Shown here: one piece after another, positions 7,853 through 16,206 of the stretch
Numbering within the stretch: the stretch's first letter is position 1
Layout: each line of letters begins with the position of its first letter
IMG/VR virus record: IMGVR_UViG_3300008448_000020
Span: 34,280-98,279 of that record
Direction: 5' to 3' (one strand)
Source of the DNA: a virus
DNA: 64,000 nt
Program-made: the position numbers and the translations under genes
The notes under the pieces: generated by a model
What the model was told of the DNA's origin: nothing
What the model saw: only the letters and a program-made list of their open reading frames with translations
Database searches by the model: none

Positions 7853-9061
7853 ATGATCGTTTCACCATTTGTATCACCTTTTCCAAGCCCTTTCGGCGGC
7901 TATACGTCTCCAGCGCCACAAGCGCAAAATTCACTTCCACCGCCACCAGAGTTAAGCCTTCAACGTGCTTTAAACTATTATGCGGATTATAGTGGATGTG
8001 GTTTTTGGCGTATGATCTGGCCAGAACATTTATTAAATGCACATCAAAAAATGACTGTACACGGTAGTACTGTTATGTGTTTTGATCCTAATTATTTTAG
8101 AAATGTAACAGCTGTACGTATTCAAAGACAAGCTACTGCACATCAACTTAGATTTATTCAATTTCTTAAAGATTTGAGCAGAGAGCATAAATTCCGCATA
8201 ATTTATGAAATTGATGATCTTGTCTTTAGTGAAGACATACCTGAATATAACAAATATAAACCCGCTTTTACAGATCCCGAAATAAGAAGAGTAGCGCAGT
8301 CAATTATGGAATTATGTGATGAGATAACTGTCACAAATAATTTCATGAAAGATTATTATATGAGTAAGACAGGTAATAAGAATATTACTGTTATACCAAA
8401 TTACCCACCAAAATTCTGGATGGGTAATTATTATAATGAAAAGAAAATTTCAGAAAATTACGATAAGTATCAAAAAAGACCGAGAGTACTCTATGCCGGC
8501 TCAGGTGCACACTTTGATGTAGAAAACCGTGTTGGTCAAAATGATGATTTCGCACATGTCTGTCGTGTCATTGAAGCGACAAAGCACAAGTACCAATGGG
8601 TATTCCTAGGAGCATACCCACTACCCCTTACACCTCTCGTACGCAGCGGTGAAGTTGAATTCCACCCATGGGAGAGGCTTTACACATACCCTGAAAAAAT
8701 ATTTAAGCTTAACGTTAATGCGATGGTAGCACCATTACAAGATAATACCTTTAATAAAGCAAAAAGCGATCTCAAGCTTATTGAAGCGAGTTGCTACGGT
8801 ATACCTATTGCATGTCAAGATCTCGTTACATATGAGAACGCACCGTTTAAGTTTAAGACAGGTGATGAGATGATCGATCAACTCGATGACATTCTCGGTA
8901 AAAAAGGTAAATACATGAATCTTTCTGCAAAGTTTAGAAAGATAGCTGAGACGCGGTGGTTGGAGCTTGATGAAAATATTGACAAGTATAGAGAGCTTTA
9001 TACATTGCCTTATGCACACCCTGATCGCAAGCTTCTTAATACCTTAAATCAAATTAGATAG
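7853..9061 (+). CDS. GT4-like (GT-B) glycosyltransferase
   Basis: A 402-residue protein. After a Pro-rich, probably disordered N-terminus (residues 1-35), the C-terminal half has GT-B features: RPRVLYAGSGAHFD (start of the donor domain), KYQWVFLGAYPLPL, and KSDLKLIEASCYGIPIAC, which is the family 4 E-x7-E/'GIP' donor-binding motif. The acceptor is unknown. Between gp46 and DNA polymerase it might act on modified phage DNA, as T4 glucosyltransferases do, but virion or host-envelope targets are equally possible. A weak TTGATT at 7813-7818 with a poor -10 could be its promoter. Confidence 0.8.
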   Translation: MIVSPFVSPFPSPFGGYTSPAPQAQNSLPPPPELSLQRALNYYADYSGCGFWRMIWPEHLLNAHQKMTVHGSTVMCFDPNYFRNVTAVRIQRQATAHQLRFIQFLKDLSREHKFRIIYEIDDLVFSEDIPEYNKYKPAFTDPEIRRVAQSIMELCDEITVTNNFMKDYYMSKTGNKNITVIPNYPPKFWMGNYYNEKKISENYDKYQKRPRVLYAGSGAHFDVENRVGQNDDFAHVCRVIEATKHKYQWVFLGAYPLPLTPLVRSGEVEFHPWERLYTYPEKIFKLNVNAMVAPLQDNTFNKAKSDLKLIEASCYGIPIACQDLVTYENAPFKFKTGDEMIDQLDDILGKKGKYMNLSAKFRKIAETRWLELDENIDKYRELYTLPYAHPDRKLLNTLNQIR

Positions 9062-9064
9062 TAT

Positions 9065-9091
9065 TTGATTTCATACTTATTTTCCTATACC
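9065..9091 (+). promoter_or_regulatory. Possible early promoter for DNA polymerase
   Basis: TTGATT (9065-9070), 15-nt spacer, TATACC (9086-9091), 10 nt before the ATG at 9102. The spacer is shorter than in the other early promoters here. Confidence 0.35.
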
Positions 9092-9101
9092 ATAACGGTA
9101 T

Positions 9102-11693
9102 ATGTTTAGAAATTGTGCTTATCTGCCAAAGGACCAGGCAATGCGTCTCTATACGTGGGACGAGAACGGTCAGCGAATCATAATTGATTCAACGTATGAG
9201 CCATACGTTTATTTAGAGACAACTCACAATGAAGATTGTATGAGTATCTTTAATACAAAGCTAAAAAAGAGGCGGTTTCGCAATCAATCAGACAGAGCTC
9301 AATATTTTAAAGACAATAACATTGTACGTGTCTTTGAGAATTTTGGTGTGCAGCAGCAATTTTTAATTGATTACTTCGGAGACCGTAATGAAGAGCCGGA
9401 TTTTGCTAAGCATCCATTGAAAGTATTCTTCTTAGATATAGAGACATATAGTCTAGATAGTTTTCCTAATATTGACGAAGCAAATCACGCAATTAATGTC
9501 ATAACGATATATGATACATTGCTTAAAAAATTTAAAACGTTTGGTACAAAGCAGTATACAGGCGGCGATGAGAATGTCGAATATGTGTATTGTAAGACAG
9601 AGAAAGAACTTCTTAGTAAATTTATTGATTTTTTTGTTAGTGATTATCCCGATATTCTCTCAGGATGGAACAGCGAATTCTTTGATGTACCCTATATTAT
9701 TAATAGAATAGTAAGATTGTTCGGGGAGAGTGAAGCAAACAGGCTATCACCGATAGGTCGTGTGAGATCAAGAATATTTCTTGGTAAATTCGGTAAGGAG
9801 CAGAAGAGATGGTATATAGAGGGAATATCGTGCGTCGACTATCTACAAATTTATAAAAGGTTTTGCCCTGTATTACGAGAGCGATATAAACTTGGGTACA
9901 TTGGTGAAGTAGAATTAGGGGAGAGCAAGATTGATTACGGTGATATAGATCTTGCAACACTTGCGGATACAGATTGGAATTTATTTGTAAAATACAACAT
10001 TCAAGACGTTAACCTTCTCGTAGAGCTTGAGAAGAAATTACAATACATACAACTGCTGCGTATGATTGCGTACGCTGGTCTTACTACGTTTGAAGGTGCT
10101 CTTGGCTCGTTAAGCGTCATTACCGGTCTTTGTGCGATTCGTGCACGGTCACGTAATCAACGCATACCAACCTTTAACAAAGGTAAAGTTAATGAGGACG
10201 GCGAGCAGAACGCAGGTGCATATGTCGGTGAACCGCAGCAAGGATTTCAAGAACATATAGTGTCGTTTGATGCTAACAGTCTGTATCCAAACGTAATGAT
10301 CACACTTAATCTATCACCAGAAACAAAGATAGGTACAATAACAGATATAACTGATGATGAGATTACAATAAAGCATGTTAACGGATCACACTTTACACTT
10401 ACAAAAGAAAAGTTTTCTTCATTTGTGAAACAGGAAGAAATAGCCATATCAAAAGCTAAAGTTTTATTCTCACAAAAGACAAAAGGTATTATACCTGAAG
10501 CAGTAGATCACTATTACAAGAAACGCGTCGAGATTAAAAAGCTACTTACTGCAGCTAAGCGTGAGCAATTAAACTGTGAGAAAGATACTAAAGAATATAA
10601 TGAAATGCAAAAGAAGGTTGAGAACCTCAATATTACGCAGCATACAATCAAGATTCTAATTAATACGATTTACGGGTATTTTGGTAACAAGCATAGTCCG
10701 CTCGGTGATGATGAGTTAGCAGAATCTATTACCTTAACTGGCCAAGCAACCATTAAGCAATCAAATCAATTATTGATGGATTACATTTGTGAACAAACTG
10801 GTCTGAAGCCTGAAGAATTAGAGAAAGACACCCCCATCATCTATAACGATACGGATAGTTCGTATATCTCTATTAAACATCTCATTAAGCATAAAAATAT
10901 AAAAATGTTTAATAAAGACGGTAAAATAACAAAGGAGTATTATGATGCAGTTAGGAATATTGAAGATTACTTGAACAAAGGTATTCAGGAATGGGGGTGT
11001 AAATCTCTCGGCTCAAAAGACTGTAGATTAAATTTTAAGAGAGAACGCATAGCAGATACAGGTTTATTTTTACAGAAGAAAAGATATGTATTGCATGTTT
11101 TAGACGAGGAAGGTATACCGTGCAGTAAATTTAAATATACCGGCGTAGAGGTGGTGAGAACGACGATGCCTGCCACTATTAAAGAGCATGTTAAGAAGAT
11201 TATCGAGACAATGCTAACAACAAAATCAAGAGCCGAAACTGATAAAGTATTCATTGAGACATACGATATATTCAAGACATTGAGCGTCGATGATATCTCT
11301 TCAGTAATGGGCATAAAGAATTACGAGAAGTATGCATCGCAGTGTGATCAGTTTAAAACTGTGAAAGGAATGCCTATTCACGTGAAAGCGGCATACTACT
11401 ATAATATGTTCGTTAAAAAACTTAATATCGAGAGAAAATATGAAACGATATCATCCGGTGATCATATTCGTTATTTTTATGTTAGAAAACCTAATAGGTA
11501 CGGTCTGTCGGTAATAGGATACAAGTACGAATATCCTAAGGAATTTGAAGGTATTTTCGAGCCAGATTACGAAATGATTTTTGAGAAGATTATACACTCA
11601 GTAATACAGCGTTTTTACGAAGCAGTAAAGTGGAAGCTTAAGACACCGAGTCAACAAGGTCAAACAGATTTATTTGATTTATTAGGTGTATAG
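9102..11693 (+). CDS. 43: Replicative DNA polymerase gp43 (family B)
   Basis: An 863-residue family B polymerase with proofreading domain. Exo I FFLDIETYS (D112, E114), Exo II GWNSEFFDVPYI, Exo III-like YNIQDVNLLVEL. Polymerase motif A SFDANSLYPN (about 388), motif B INTIYGYFGN, motif C NDTDSSY (582-588). The C-terminus QTDLFDLLGV looks like the clamp-binding tail of T4 gp43, which docks on gp45. Length is slightly below T4 gp43 (898). It lies in a run of forward replication genes, each with its own short upstream region. Confidence 0.97.
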   Translation: MFRNCAYLPKDQAMRLYTWDENGQRIIIDSTYEPYVYLETTHNEDCMSIFNTKLKKRRFRNQSDRAQYFKDNNIVRVFENFGVQQQFLIDYFGDRNEEPDFAKHPLKVFFLDIETYSLDSFPNIDEANHAINVITIYDTLLKKFKTFGTKQYTGGDENVEYVYCKTEKELLSKFIDFFVSDYPDILSGWNSEFFDVPYIINRIVRLFGESEANRLSPIGRVRSRIFLGKFGKEQKRWYIEGISCVDYLQIYKRFCPVLRERYKLGYIGEVELGESKIDYGDIDLATLADTDWNLFVKYNIQDVNLLVELEKKLQYIQLLRMIAYAGLTTFEGALGSLSVITGLCAIRARSRNQRIPTFNKGKVNEDGEQNAGAYVGEPQQGFQEHIVSFDANSLYPNVMITLNLSPETKIGTITDITDDEITIKHVNGSHFTLTKEKFSSFVKQEEIAISKAKVLFSQKTKGIIPEAVDHYYKKRVEIKKLLTAAKREQLNCEKDTKEYNEMQKKVENLNITQHTIKILINTIYGYFGNKHSPLGDDELAESITLTGQATIKQSNQLLMDYICEQTGLKPEELEKDTPIIYNDTDSSYISIKHLIKHKNIKMFNKDGKITKEYYDAVRNIEDYLNKGIQEWGCKSLGSKDCRLNFKRERIADTGLFLQKKRYVLHVLDEEGIPCSKFKYTGVEVVRTTMPATIKEHVKKIIETMLTTKSRAETDKVFIETYDIFKTLSVDDISSVMGIKNYEKYASQCDQFKTVKGMPIHVKAAYYYNMFVKKLNIERKYETISSGDHIRYFYVRKPNRYGLSVIGYKYEYPKEFEGIFEPDYEMIFEKIIHSVIQRFYEAVKWKLKTPSQQGQTDLFDLLGV

Positions 11694-11721
11694 TTGATTT
11701 TGCTACAAATATATGTAAAAT
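11694..11721 (+). promoter_or_regulatory. Early sigma70-like promoter
   Basis: TTGATT (11694-11699), 16-nt spacer, TAAAAT (11716-11721). It overlaps the gp43 stop and lies 13 nt before the ATG at 11735. Confidence 0.6.
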
Positions 11722-11734
11722 ACTATTTGAAATT

Positions 11735-12100
11735 ATGGAACAACAACTCATCACCTTCGTCGATCATATCGGCAGAACACTTATCGGTCTCCACCAAGGA
11801 GATACAGAGGACAAGCAGTCATTTTTAGTAAAAAATCCTGCAATAATTCACGTACAACCTACGCAGAATGGTCAACTCAACGTACAGACAATACCTCTTT
11901 ATTTTAGAGAATTTGTAGGTGAGAAGAGTAAAGTCGAGGGTACTACATGGAAGTTCCATTATTCATCTGTTGTACTCGGTGTAAACGTTGATAATGACGC
12001 TCGTCTCGTAGAGCAGTATCATAGATTGTTTGCTGCTGCACCAACTGCTGCAGCTGCGACAAATTCAGGTGATAAGGTCGTTAAGCTGTTTGACGAATAA
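11735..12100 (+). CDS. Conserved small phage protein, function unknown
   Basis: A 121-residue protein. The N-terminal part (TFVDHIGRTLIG, KNPAIIHVQP, NVQTIPLYFREF, TWKFHYSSVVLGV) has alternating beta-strand character like an Sm/OB-type small barrel, a pattern I recall from many large T4-like phages. The tail is Ala-rich and ends in acidic VKLFDE. It has its own early promoter and a strong terminator immediately after, so it is a single-gene unit between polymerase and UvsX. The early promoter and neighbours suggest a role in replication or gene expression rather than the virion. Confidence 0.7.
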   Translation: MEQQLITFVDHIGRTLIGLHQGDTEDKQSFLVKNPAIIHVQPTQNGQLNVQTIPLYFREFVGEKSKVEGTTWKFHYSSVVLGVNVDNDARLVEQYHRLFAAAPTAAAATNSGDKVVKLFDE

Positions 12101-12121
12101 TCAACTGACAGTCTAACTTTT

Positions 12122-12154
12122 AAAAAAGCGAAGATTAACCTCTTCGCTTTTTTT
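12122..12154 (+). terminator. Intrinsic terminator
   Basis: A 13-bp perfect stem (12122-12134 with 12141-12153), loop TTAACC, core GCGAAGA/TCTTCGC, followed by a T-run. The A-run on the 5' side makes it potentially bidirectional. It separates the 11735 gene from uvsX. Confidence 0.85.
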
Positions 12155-12156
12155 AT

Positions 12157-12184
12157 TTGATAAGCCGTGTATTTCATATATACT
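12157..12184 (+). promoter_or_regulatory. Early sigma70-like promoter for uvsX
   Basis: TTGATA (12157-12162), 16-nt spacer, TATACT (12179-12184), only 7 nt before the ATG at 12192. Directly downstream of the terminator. Confidence 0.75.
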
Positions 12185-12191
12185 ACTATGT

Positions 12192-13328
12192 ATGGAAAAA
12201 GAAATCGATAATATATTCAAGAAGCTAGATTCACTTAACAGCGAGGCAACATTCCTAGACGAGAATGCCCTATCAAATGTCGATACTTGGTATGACACAG
12301 GATGTTATGCACTGAATGCTATCCTTGGCGGTAGTTGTAGAAAAGGCGGTGTACCAAAGGGTAGAATTGTGGGATTCTCCGGTGAATCAATGACTGGAAA
12401 AACATTTATTGTGAATAAAATTTTAGCTAATGCTCAGAAGCAAGGCGTATATCCGGTCATTTTTGACACTGAATTTGCCATCGATGAAGGTTCAACAAAA
12501 GGCGTCGGTCTCGACCCTTCGAAAACGAAATATGTACCTGTTTATACGGTAGATCAGTGCAGGAATCAGCTATCTGCATTCTTGGATAGTGTTATTGAAA
12601 ATAAGCAAGAAGGTAAGTTTATTATTAGTATTGACAGTCTTGGCAATCTTTCCTCACAGAAAGAAATCGATGACATTGCAAAGGATAAATCTGCAGCAGA
12701 TATGGGGTTGAGAGCGAAATCTTTGAAGAGTTTACTACGCACTCTTACCTATAAGGCAGGGCGTGCTGGCGTGACGATTCTGTTTACCAACCATACGTAT
12801 GCTGATCCTGGTGCAATGTATCCATCGCTCATAAAAAACCAAGCAGGTGGGTCTGGACCGGTGTATATGGCGAGTATTCTAGTACAGCTCGCTAAACGCA
12901 ACGAGAAGGAAGGTGAGGGTGATGCAGGTGCAGTTAACACAACAAAACTTGCTGAAGCGAACAAATACTCAGGAACTACACTACGAGCATTGACTGTTAA
13001 AAATCGCTTTGTTCCACCGTTTCTTGAAGCAGAAATGTACCTCTCATTCAAGTCGGGTCTTAACAAGTATAGCGGGTTACTACAGATGGCAGCAGCACGA
13101 GGTATCGTTGAACAAACTGGTTCGACATATGTTGTAGGTGTTGATAGTGGTAAGTATAAAAAAGGTGAAAAACTGGGATATGCTAAGAATTTCGTGAAGG
13201 ATATCTCTTTCTTTGAAGACTTCTTGATACCAGAACTCGACAAGAGACTTACTGAAGATTACAAATACAACAGTAATGACGGTGAAACACAACCGAAGAT
13301 TGAAGAAGAATTTGTAGACAATGAATAA
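12192..13328 (+). CDS. uvsX: UvsX recombinase (RecA family)
   Basis: A 378-residue strand-exchange ATPase. Walker A GESMTGKT (64-71); catalytic Glu region FDTEFAID; Walker B FIISIDSLGNL; DNA-loop region KNQAGGSGPVYMAS; acidic C-terminal tail. T4 UvsX is 391 residues. It works with UvsY (2592) and gp32 (19281) for recombination-dependent replication. Its own early promoter precedes it and its end overlaps the queC start by 8 nt, so QueC is made from the same message. Confidence 0.96.
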   Translation: MEKEIDNIFKKLDSLNSEATFLDENALSNVDTWYDTGCYALNAILGGSCRKGGVPKGRIVGFSGESMTGKTFIVNKILANAQKQGVYPVIFDTEFAIDEGSTKGVGLDPSKTKYVPVYTVDQCRNQLSAFLDSVIENKQEGKFIISIDSLGNLSSQKEIDDIAKDKSAADMGLRAKSLKSLLRTLTYKAGRAGVTILFTNHTYADPGAMYPSLIKNQAGGSGPVYMASILVQLAKRNEKEGEGDAGAVNTTKLAEANKYSGTTLRALTVKNRFVPPFLEAEMYLSFKSGLNKYSGLLQMAAARGIVEQTGSTYVVGVDSGKYKKGEKLGYAKNFVKDISFFEDFLIPELDKRLTEDYKYNSNDGETQPKIEEEFVDNE

Positions 13329-14031
13329 GGTAGTTTTATCGTATTCTGGTGGTATGGACTCAACTGTCCTACTATATAAAGCACTACATGACTTTGACGT
13401 TGTACACACAGTTACCTTTAACTACGGTCAAAGGCACCACAAAGAGATTGAAATAGTAAAGAGTCAAATAGAACGTCATTCTAGCAAGAAATTAACGAAT
13501 GTTATACTTGATTTACCGTTCTTTCAGCAATTCAAAGGTTCATCATTACTCGATAATACCATTGACGTAGCCAAGGCAAAAGACGTTATGGGTGACCCAC
13601 AAACAGTAAACTATGTACCGTTCAGAAACACTATATTTTTGTCAATTTTGGCAGGGTATGCGGAAAGTGTAGGTGCTAAGACAGTATGGTACGGAGCAGC
13701 GCAAGCTGATAGTGTCGCGGGCTTCTACGACGGGAGCATTGAGTTTCTCGATCAAATCAACGATATTACAAAACTCAATAGGAGACACGTAATATCCATA
13801 GAAGCACCACTTATCGACCTATCTAAGAAAGAAATAATCAAACTCGGTCAACAGTATGATGTTGACTATACTGACACATGGACATGTTATGAAGGTAAGG
13901 ACGTGGCGTGTGGTGAATGCACGGCATGCGCACTACGTTTGAAAGGGTTTGTTGATGCAGGCATACCAGATCCTGTTCCGTACTCAAAAGTTATACCATG
14001 GGATAAGCTTATTAAGCTCCCTGCCAGATAG
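13321..14031 (+). CDS. queC: QueC, 7-cyano-7-deazaguanine (preQ0) synthase
   Basis: A 236-residue ATP-dependent enzyme converting carboxy-deazaguanine to preQ0. Seen: PP-loop SYSGGMDST (SGGMDS at 9-14), the GQRHHKEI motif, FRNTIFLSILAGYAE, and a zinc site of four Cys with family spacing (C189, C197, C200, C203). All key residues are present, so it should be active. Overlap with uvsX implies early expression. Phages use preQ0 and derivatives to modify DNA against restriction. QueD, QueE, FolE and DpdA are not in this window. See the amidotransferase at 15520 for a possible partner. Confidence 0.95.
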   Translation: MNKVVLSYSGGMDSTVLLYKALHDFDVVHTVTFNYGQRHHKEIEIVKSQIERHSSKKLTNVILDLPFFQQFKGSSLLDNTIDVAKAKDVMGDPQTVNYVPFRNTIFLSILAGYAESVGAKTVWYGAAQADSVAGFYDGSIEFLDQINDITKLNRRHVISIEAPLIDLSKKEIIKLGQQYDVDYTDTWTCYEGKDVACGECTACALRLKGFVDAGIPDPVPYSKVIPWDKLIKLPAR

Positions 14032-14512
14032 CAGTAATTTGCTGCTGCAACGGCTTTGGTGCGTACTTGCTTGCCTTCTTAGTTGTAGGGTTATATTTAG
14101 CCCAACCGGTGCCTGACCATATATACGGCTCGTTTTTAAACATTACTGTATCGCCGTTCTCTGGACTGTCTTTGCTAGTAAGCTCACCGGATTGCAACAA
14201 CTCACCGAGTGCAGTTTGTACCTTAGTTATTGTTGACTGTCTCACCTCACCTTTCGGTATTAATCCGAGCTTTTGTAAATCTTTAATTAAATTTGTCGAA
14301 GCAGATTTGACGATGTAGTTTAACTTGCCTGATGCATATGCATCACCAGAGCCTGTTGTAGCTTTACCGATTAGTGACTTACCAATATTTTTTGCATATG
14401 TACCAGCTGCAGTACTTGCACCAGCGACGCGTGCTCCAGCTCGCGACAGTATACCTTCATTAACGATTTGAGATTCGTAAAGCAAAGCAAGCTTGTTGGT
14501 ATCGTCAGTCAT
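14012..14512 (-). CDS. Probable internal head protein with IVNE cleavage-like site
   Basis: A 166-residue protein. The N-terminus MTDDTNKLALLYESQIVNEG contains LYES and IVNE, matching the proposed head-targeting tag. It continues with an Ala/Gly-rich amphipathic stretch (residues 20-45) and a C-terminal region with MFKNEPYIWSGTGWAKYN, reminiscent of small SH3-like strands. The 3' end overlaps queC by 20 nt tail to tail. There is no late box of its own; the start is 5 nt after the stop of the upstream reverse gene, so the two form a bicistronic late unit. Confidence 0.6.
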   Translation of the reverse strand: MTDDTNKLALLYESQIVNEGILSRAGARVAGASTAAGTYAKNIGKSLIGKATTGSGDAYASGKLNYIVKSASTNLIKDLQKLGLIPKGEVRQSTITKVQTALGELLQSGELTSKDSPENGDTVMFKNEPYIWSGTGWAKYNPTTKKASKYAPKPLQQQITAIWQGA

Positions 14513-14517
14513 TAATA

Positions 14518-15465
14518 TTAATTTTGCTGTGCCCAGTAAGATCTACCGGTCTGTGGCATAAAGTGCTTTGATGCATACTCTTCAGGATCGAGATTTACAT
14601 CTGTAGTGTCGCCTGCATCTTCTAAATCGTCGCCAGACTCACCAGGGACAACTTTTGACCCATCGGTATCAAATATACCTCTATTAATAAGGCCTTTTAT
14701 TAAACCTGTGGCTCGAGTTTCAGCGCTCTTGCTTGAGATTTCTGGATCACTCTGAACATAAAGTTGACCGATTTCTCTTGCAAGCTCAGACATCTCCATA
14801 CCACCTTCAACAGAATACACAAGCTTCTTAGCTGCTTCAATGTATTTGTTGCTTGTTGGCTCAGTGCTCGCAGCAGGGGCACCTGCTGCAGGCTCACTTA
14901 CTGCAGGTTCACCTTCTGGTGCTGCAACAGGTGCAGGTTTGTCAGCAGTTTGCTGTACTGCAGTAGCGACAGCACTTTGTACTTCACCTTCTGAAGGCGG
15001 CTCATCACCCTGTACTTCATCTTCAAGAGCCTGAACAACATCTTGTATAAAACCTCTAAAAATACGAGCAGTGTATCCATGAATAGCGCTAGAAGTTAAA
15101 CCTTTTACATTTTCAAGCTCAGGGTATGATGACTTAAGCTGTTGTATTACAGCAGGTAATTTTTGCTGAATAGCATTTTGCAATTTACCGAGCTGCTCTC
15201 TTTTATCACCAGAAGCAGCAAATTTTCCGCCGGGAAATAACTCATCATATATTGGTTTTGCAAGAATGTCAGCGACTTCTTCCGTCGATTTGTTTAATGC
15301 TGCTTTTAAAATCTTAAAAACATATGTATCATTTGTCTTTTCACGTTCACCGACACCTTTTGATACTGCAGATCCGAATGTCCCATATTCCGCACCGAGG
15401 TCGAGCTCATTCAATATAACACGGTTTTTATATTGTTCAAAAATTAAATTACAATCCTTATTCAT
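14518..15465 (-). CDS. Probable internal head protein, Pro/Ala linker
   Basis: A 315-residue late protein. The N-terminus MNKDCNLIFEQYKNRVILNE ends in ILNE, a good prohead-protease-type site. Residues 20-150 are helical; 150-205 is an acidic Pro/Ala/Glu linker (repeats of PAA and EP); 205-260 is a second helical domain; the tail is acidic and ends YWAQQN. Two reverse-strand AATAAATA boxes precede it at 15475-15482 and 15493-15500. It is first gene of a two-gene reverse unit inserted between queC and the amidotransferase. Function unknown; virion location is inferred from the tag and late promoter. Confidence 0.6.
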   Translation of the reverse strand: MNKDCNLIFEQYKNRVILNELDLGAEYGTFGSAVSKGVGEREKTNDTYVFKILKAALNKSTEEVADILAKPIYDELFPGGKFAASGDKREQLGKLQNAIQQKLPAVIQQLKSSYPELENVKGLTSSAIHGYTARIFRGFIQDVVQALEDEVQGDEPPSEGEVQSAVATAVQQTADKPAPVAAPEGEPAVSEPAAGAPAASTEPTSNKYIEAAKKLVYSVEGGMEMSELAREIGQLYVQSDPEISSKSAETRATGLIKGLINRGIFDTDGSKVVPGESGDDLEDAGDTTDVNLDPEEYASKHFMPQTGRSYWAQQN

Positions 15466-15468
15466 GGC

Positions 15469-15496
15469 TTGAAATATTTATTCTCTCGTATATATT
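15469..15496 (+). promoter_or_regulatory. Early sigma70-like promoter for the amidotransferase
   Basis: TTGAAA (15469-15474), 16-nt spacer, TATATT (15491-15496). It overlaps the reverse-strand late boxes. +1 near 15503 excludes the TTG at 15469 as start codon. Confidence 0.6.
15475..15482 (-). promoter_or_regulatory. Late promoter box AATAAATA
   Basis: 9 nt from the ATG at 15465 on the reverse strand. A second AATAAATA lies at 15493-15500. Confidence 0.5.
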
Positions 15497-15519
15497 TATT
15501 ACAGGGAGGCACGAAACTT

Positions 15520-16206
15520 ATTTGCTCGATATTTGGCTCAACAAAATTTACAACATATAAAAAATTATACGAAAAAGGAAGAACTAGAGGTGATTTCTCA
15601 TATGGAGGTCTTTTTGTTCGGAATAAAAATCTTGTTGTAACTATTAAAACAGAAGGCACAATAAATCTCGAAAAGACAGATCTATTAGTTAGTGAAAGTC
15701 ATGAGATACAGGTTAAAGATTTTAATTTATATCTCGGGCATACACAGGCACCTACAAGCTGTCAGCGAGAATATAATGCTGACACTACTCATCCTTTCTG
15801 CTGCAACGAGTGGTTAGTAGCGCATAATGGTGTATTAACGAACTGCGATAAAATAAAAAAGCGAATAAACGACGACACTTTGTACAACGTTGTAGATACA
15901 TCTCTTATACCTGCTCTTTTGTATACTCTTAGTGATGAAGGGTACGACGAGATTGAGTCAATAATAGAGACATTATCTTATATAGAAGGTACATACGGTC
16001 TCTGGATACATAATAAGCTGTCATGCAATACGTATATAGCGCGATGCGGTAGTACACTTTATAGTAATTTTCTAACAAACGACTTCTCATCCGTTGAGAC
16101 TAAAGGAATGCAACCTCTCACTGAGGGTACACTCTATCTTCTAACTCCGGAAGGTGTGACGGAAGTCGGTGGTTTTGATACAAATTCACCGTTTCTTGTA
16201 ATATGA
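15520..16206 (+). CDS. Class II (Ntn) glutamine amidotransferase, probable ATT start
   Basis: A 228-residue amidotransferase domain that would release ammonia from glutamine. Motifs: ICSIFGS (catalytic Cys normally directly after Met), GRTRGDFSYGG, LGHTQAPTS (the GHTRW-like loop), HPFCCNEWLVAHNGVLTN (HP...HNG oxyanion site). For an N-terminal nucleophile the Cys must be residue 2; the codon before it is ATT (15520-15522), with GGGAGG at 15504-15509. The only upstream alternative, TTG at 15469, lies in the -35 element. It overlaps the next glycosyltransferase by 4 nt. With no synthetase domain attached it needs a partner, possibly QueC. Confidence 0.8.
   Translation: MCSIFGSTKFTTYKKLYEKGRTRGDFSYGGLFVRNKNLVVTIKTEGTINLEKTDLLVSESHEIQVKDFNLYLGHTQAPTSCQREYNADTTHPFCCNEWLVAHNGVLTNCDKIKKRINDDTLYNVVDTSLIPALLYTLSDEGYDEIESIIETLSYIEGTYGLWIHNKLSCNTYIARCGSTLYSNFLTNDFSSVETKGMQPLTEGTLYLLTPEGVTEVGGFDTNSPFLVI

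Noticed and set aside
12749-13243. Reverse ORF of 164 codons inside uvsX
   Set aside because: Fully antisense to conserved RecA-core codons and without a box upstream.
15469-15519. TTG start for the amidotransferase
   Set aside because: Lies in the -35 element of its own promoter and would place 17 residues before the catalytic Cys; kept only as an alternative requiring propeptide cleavage.
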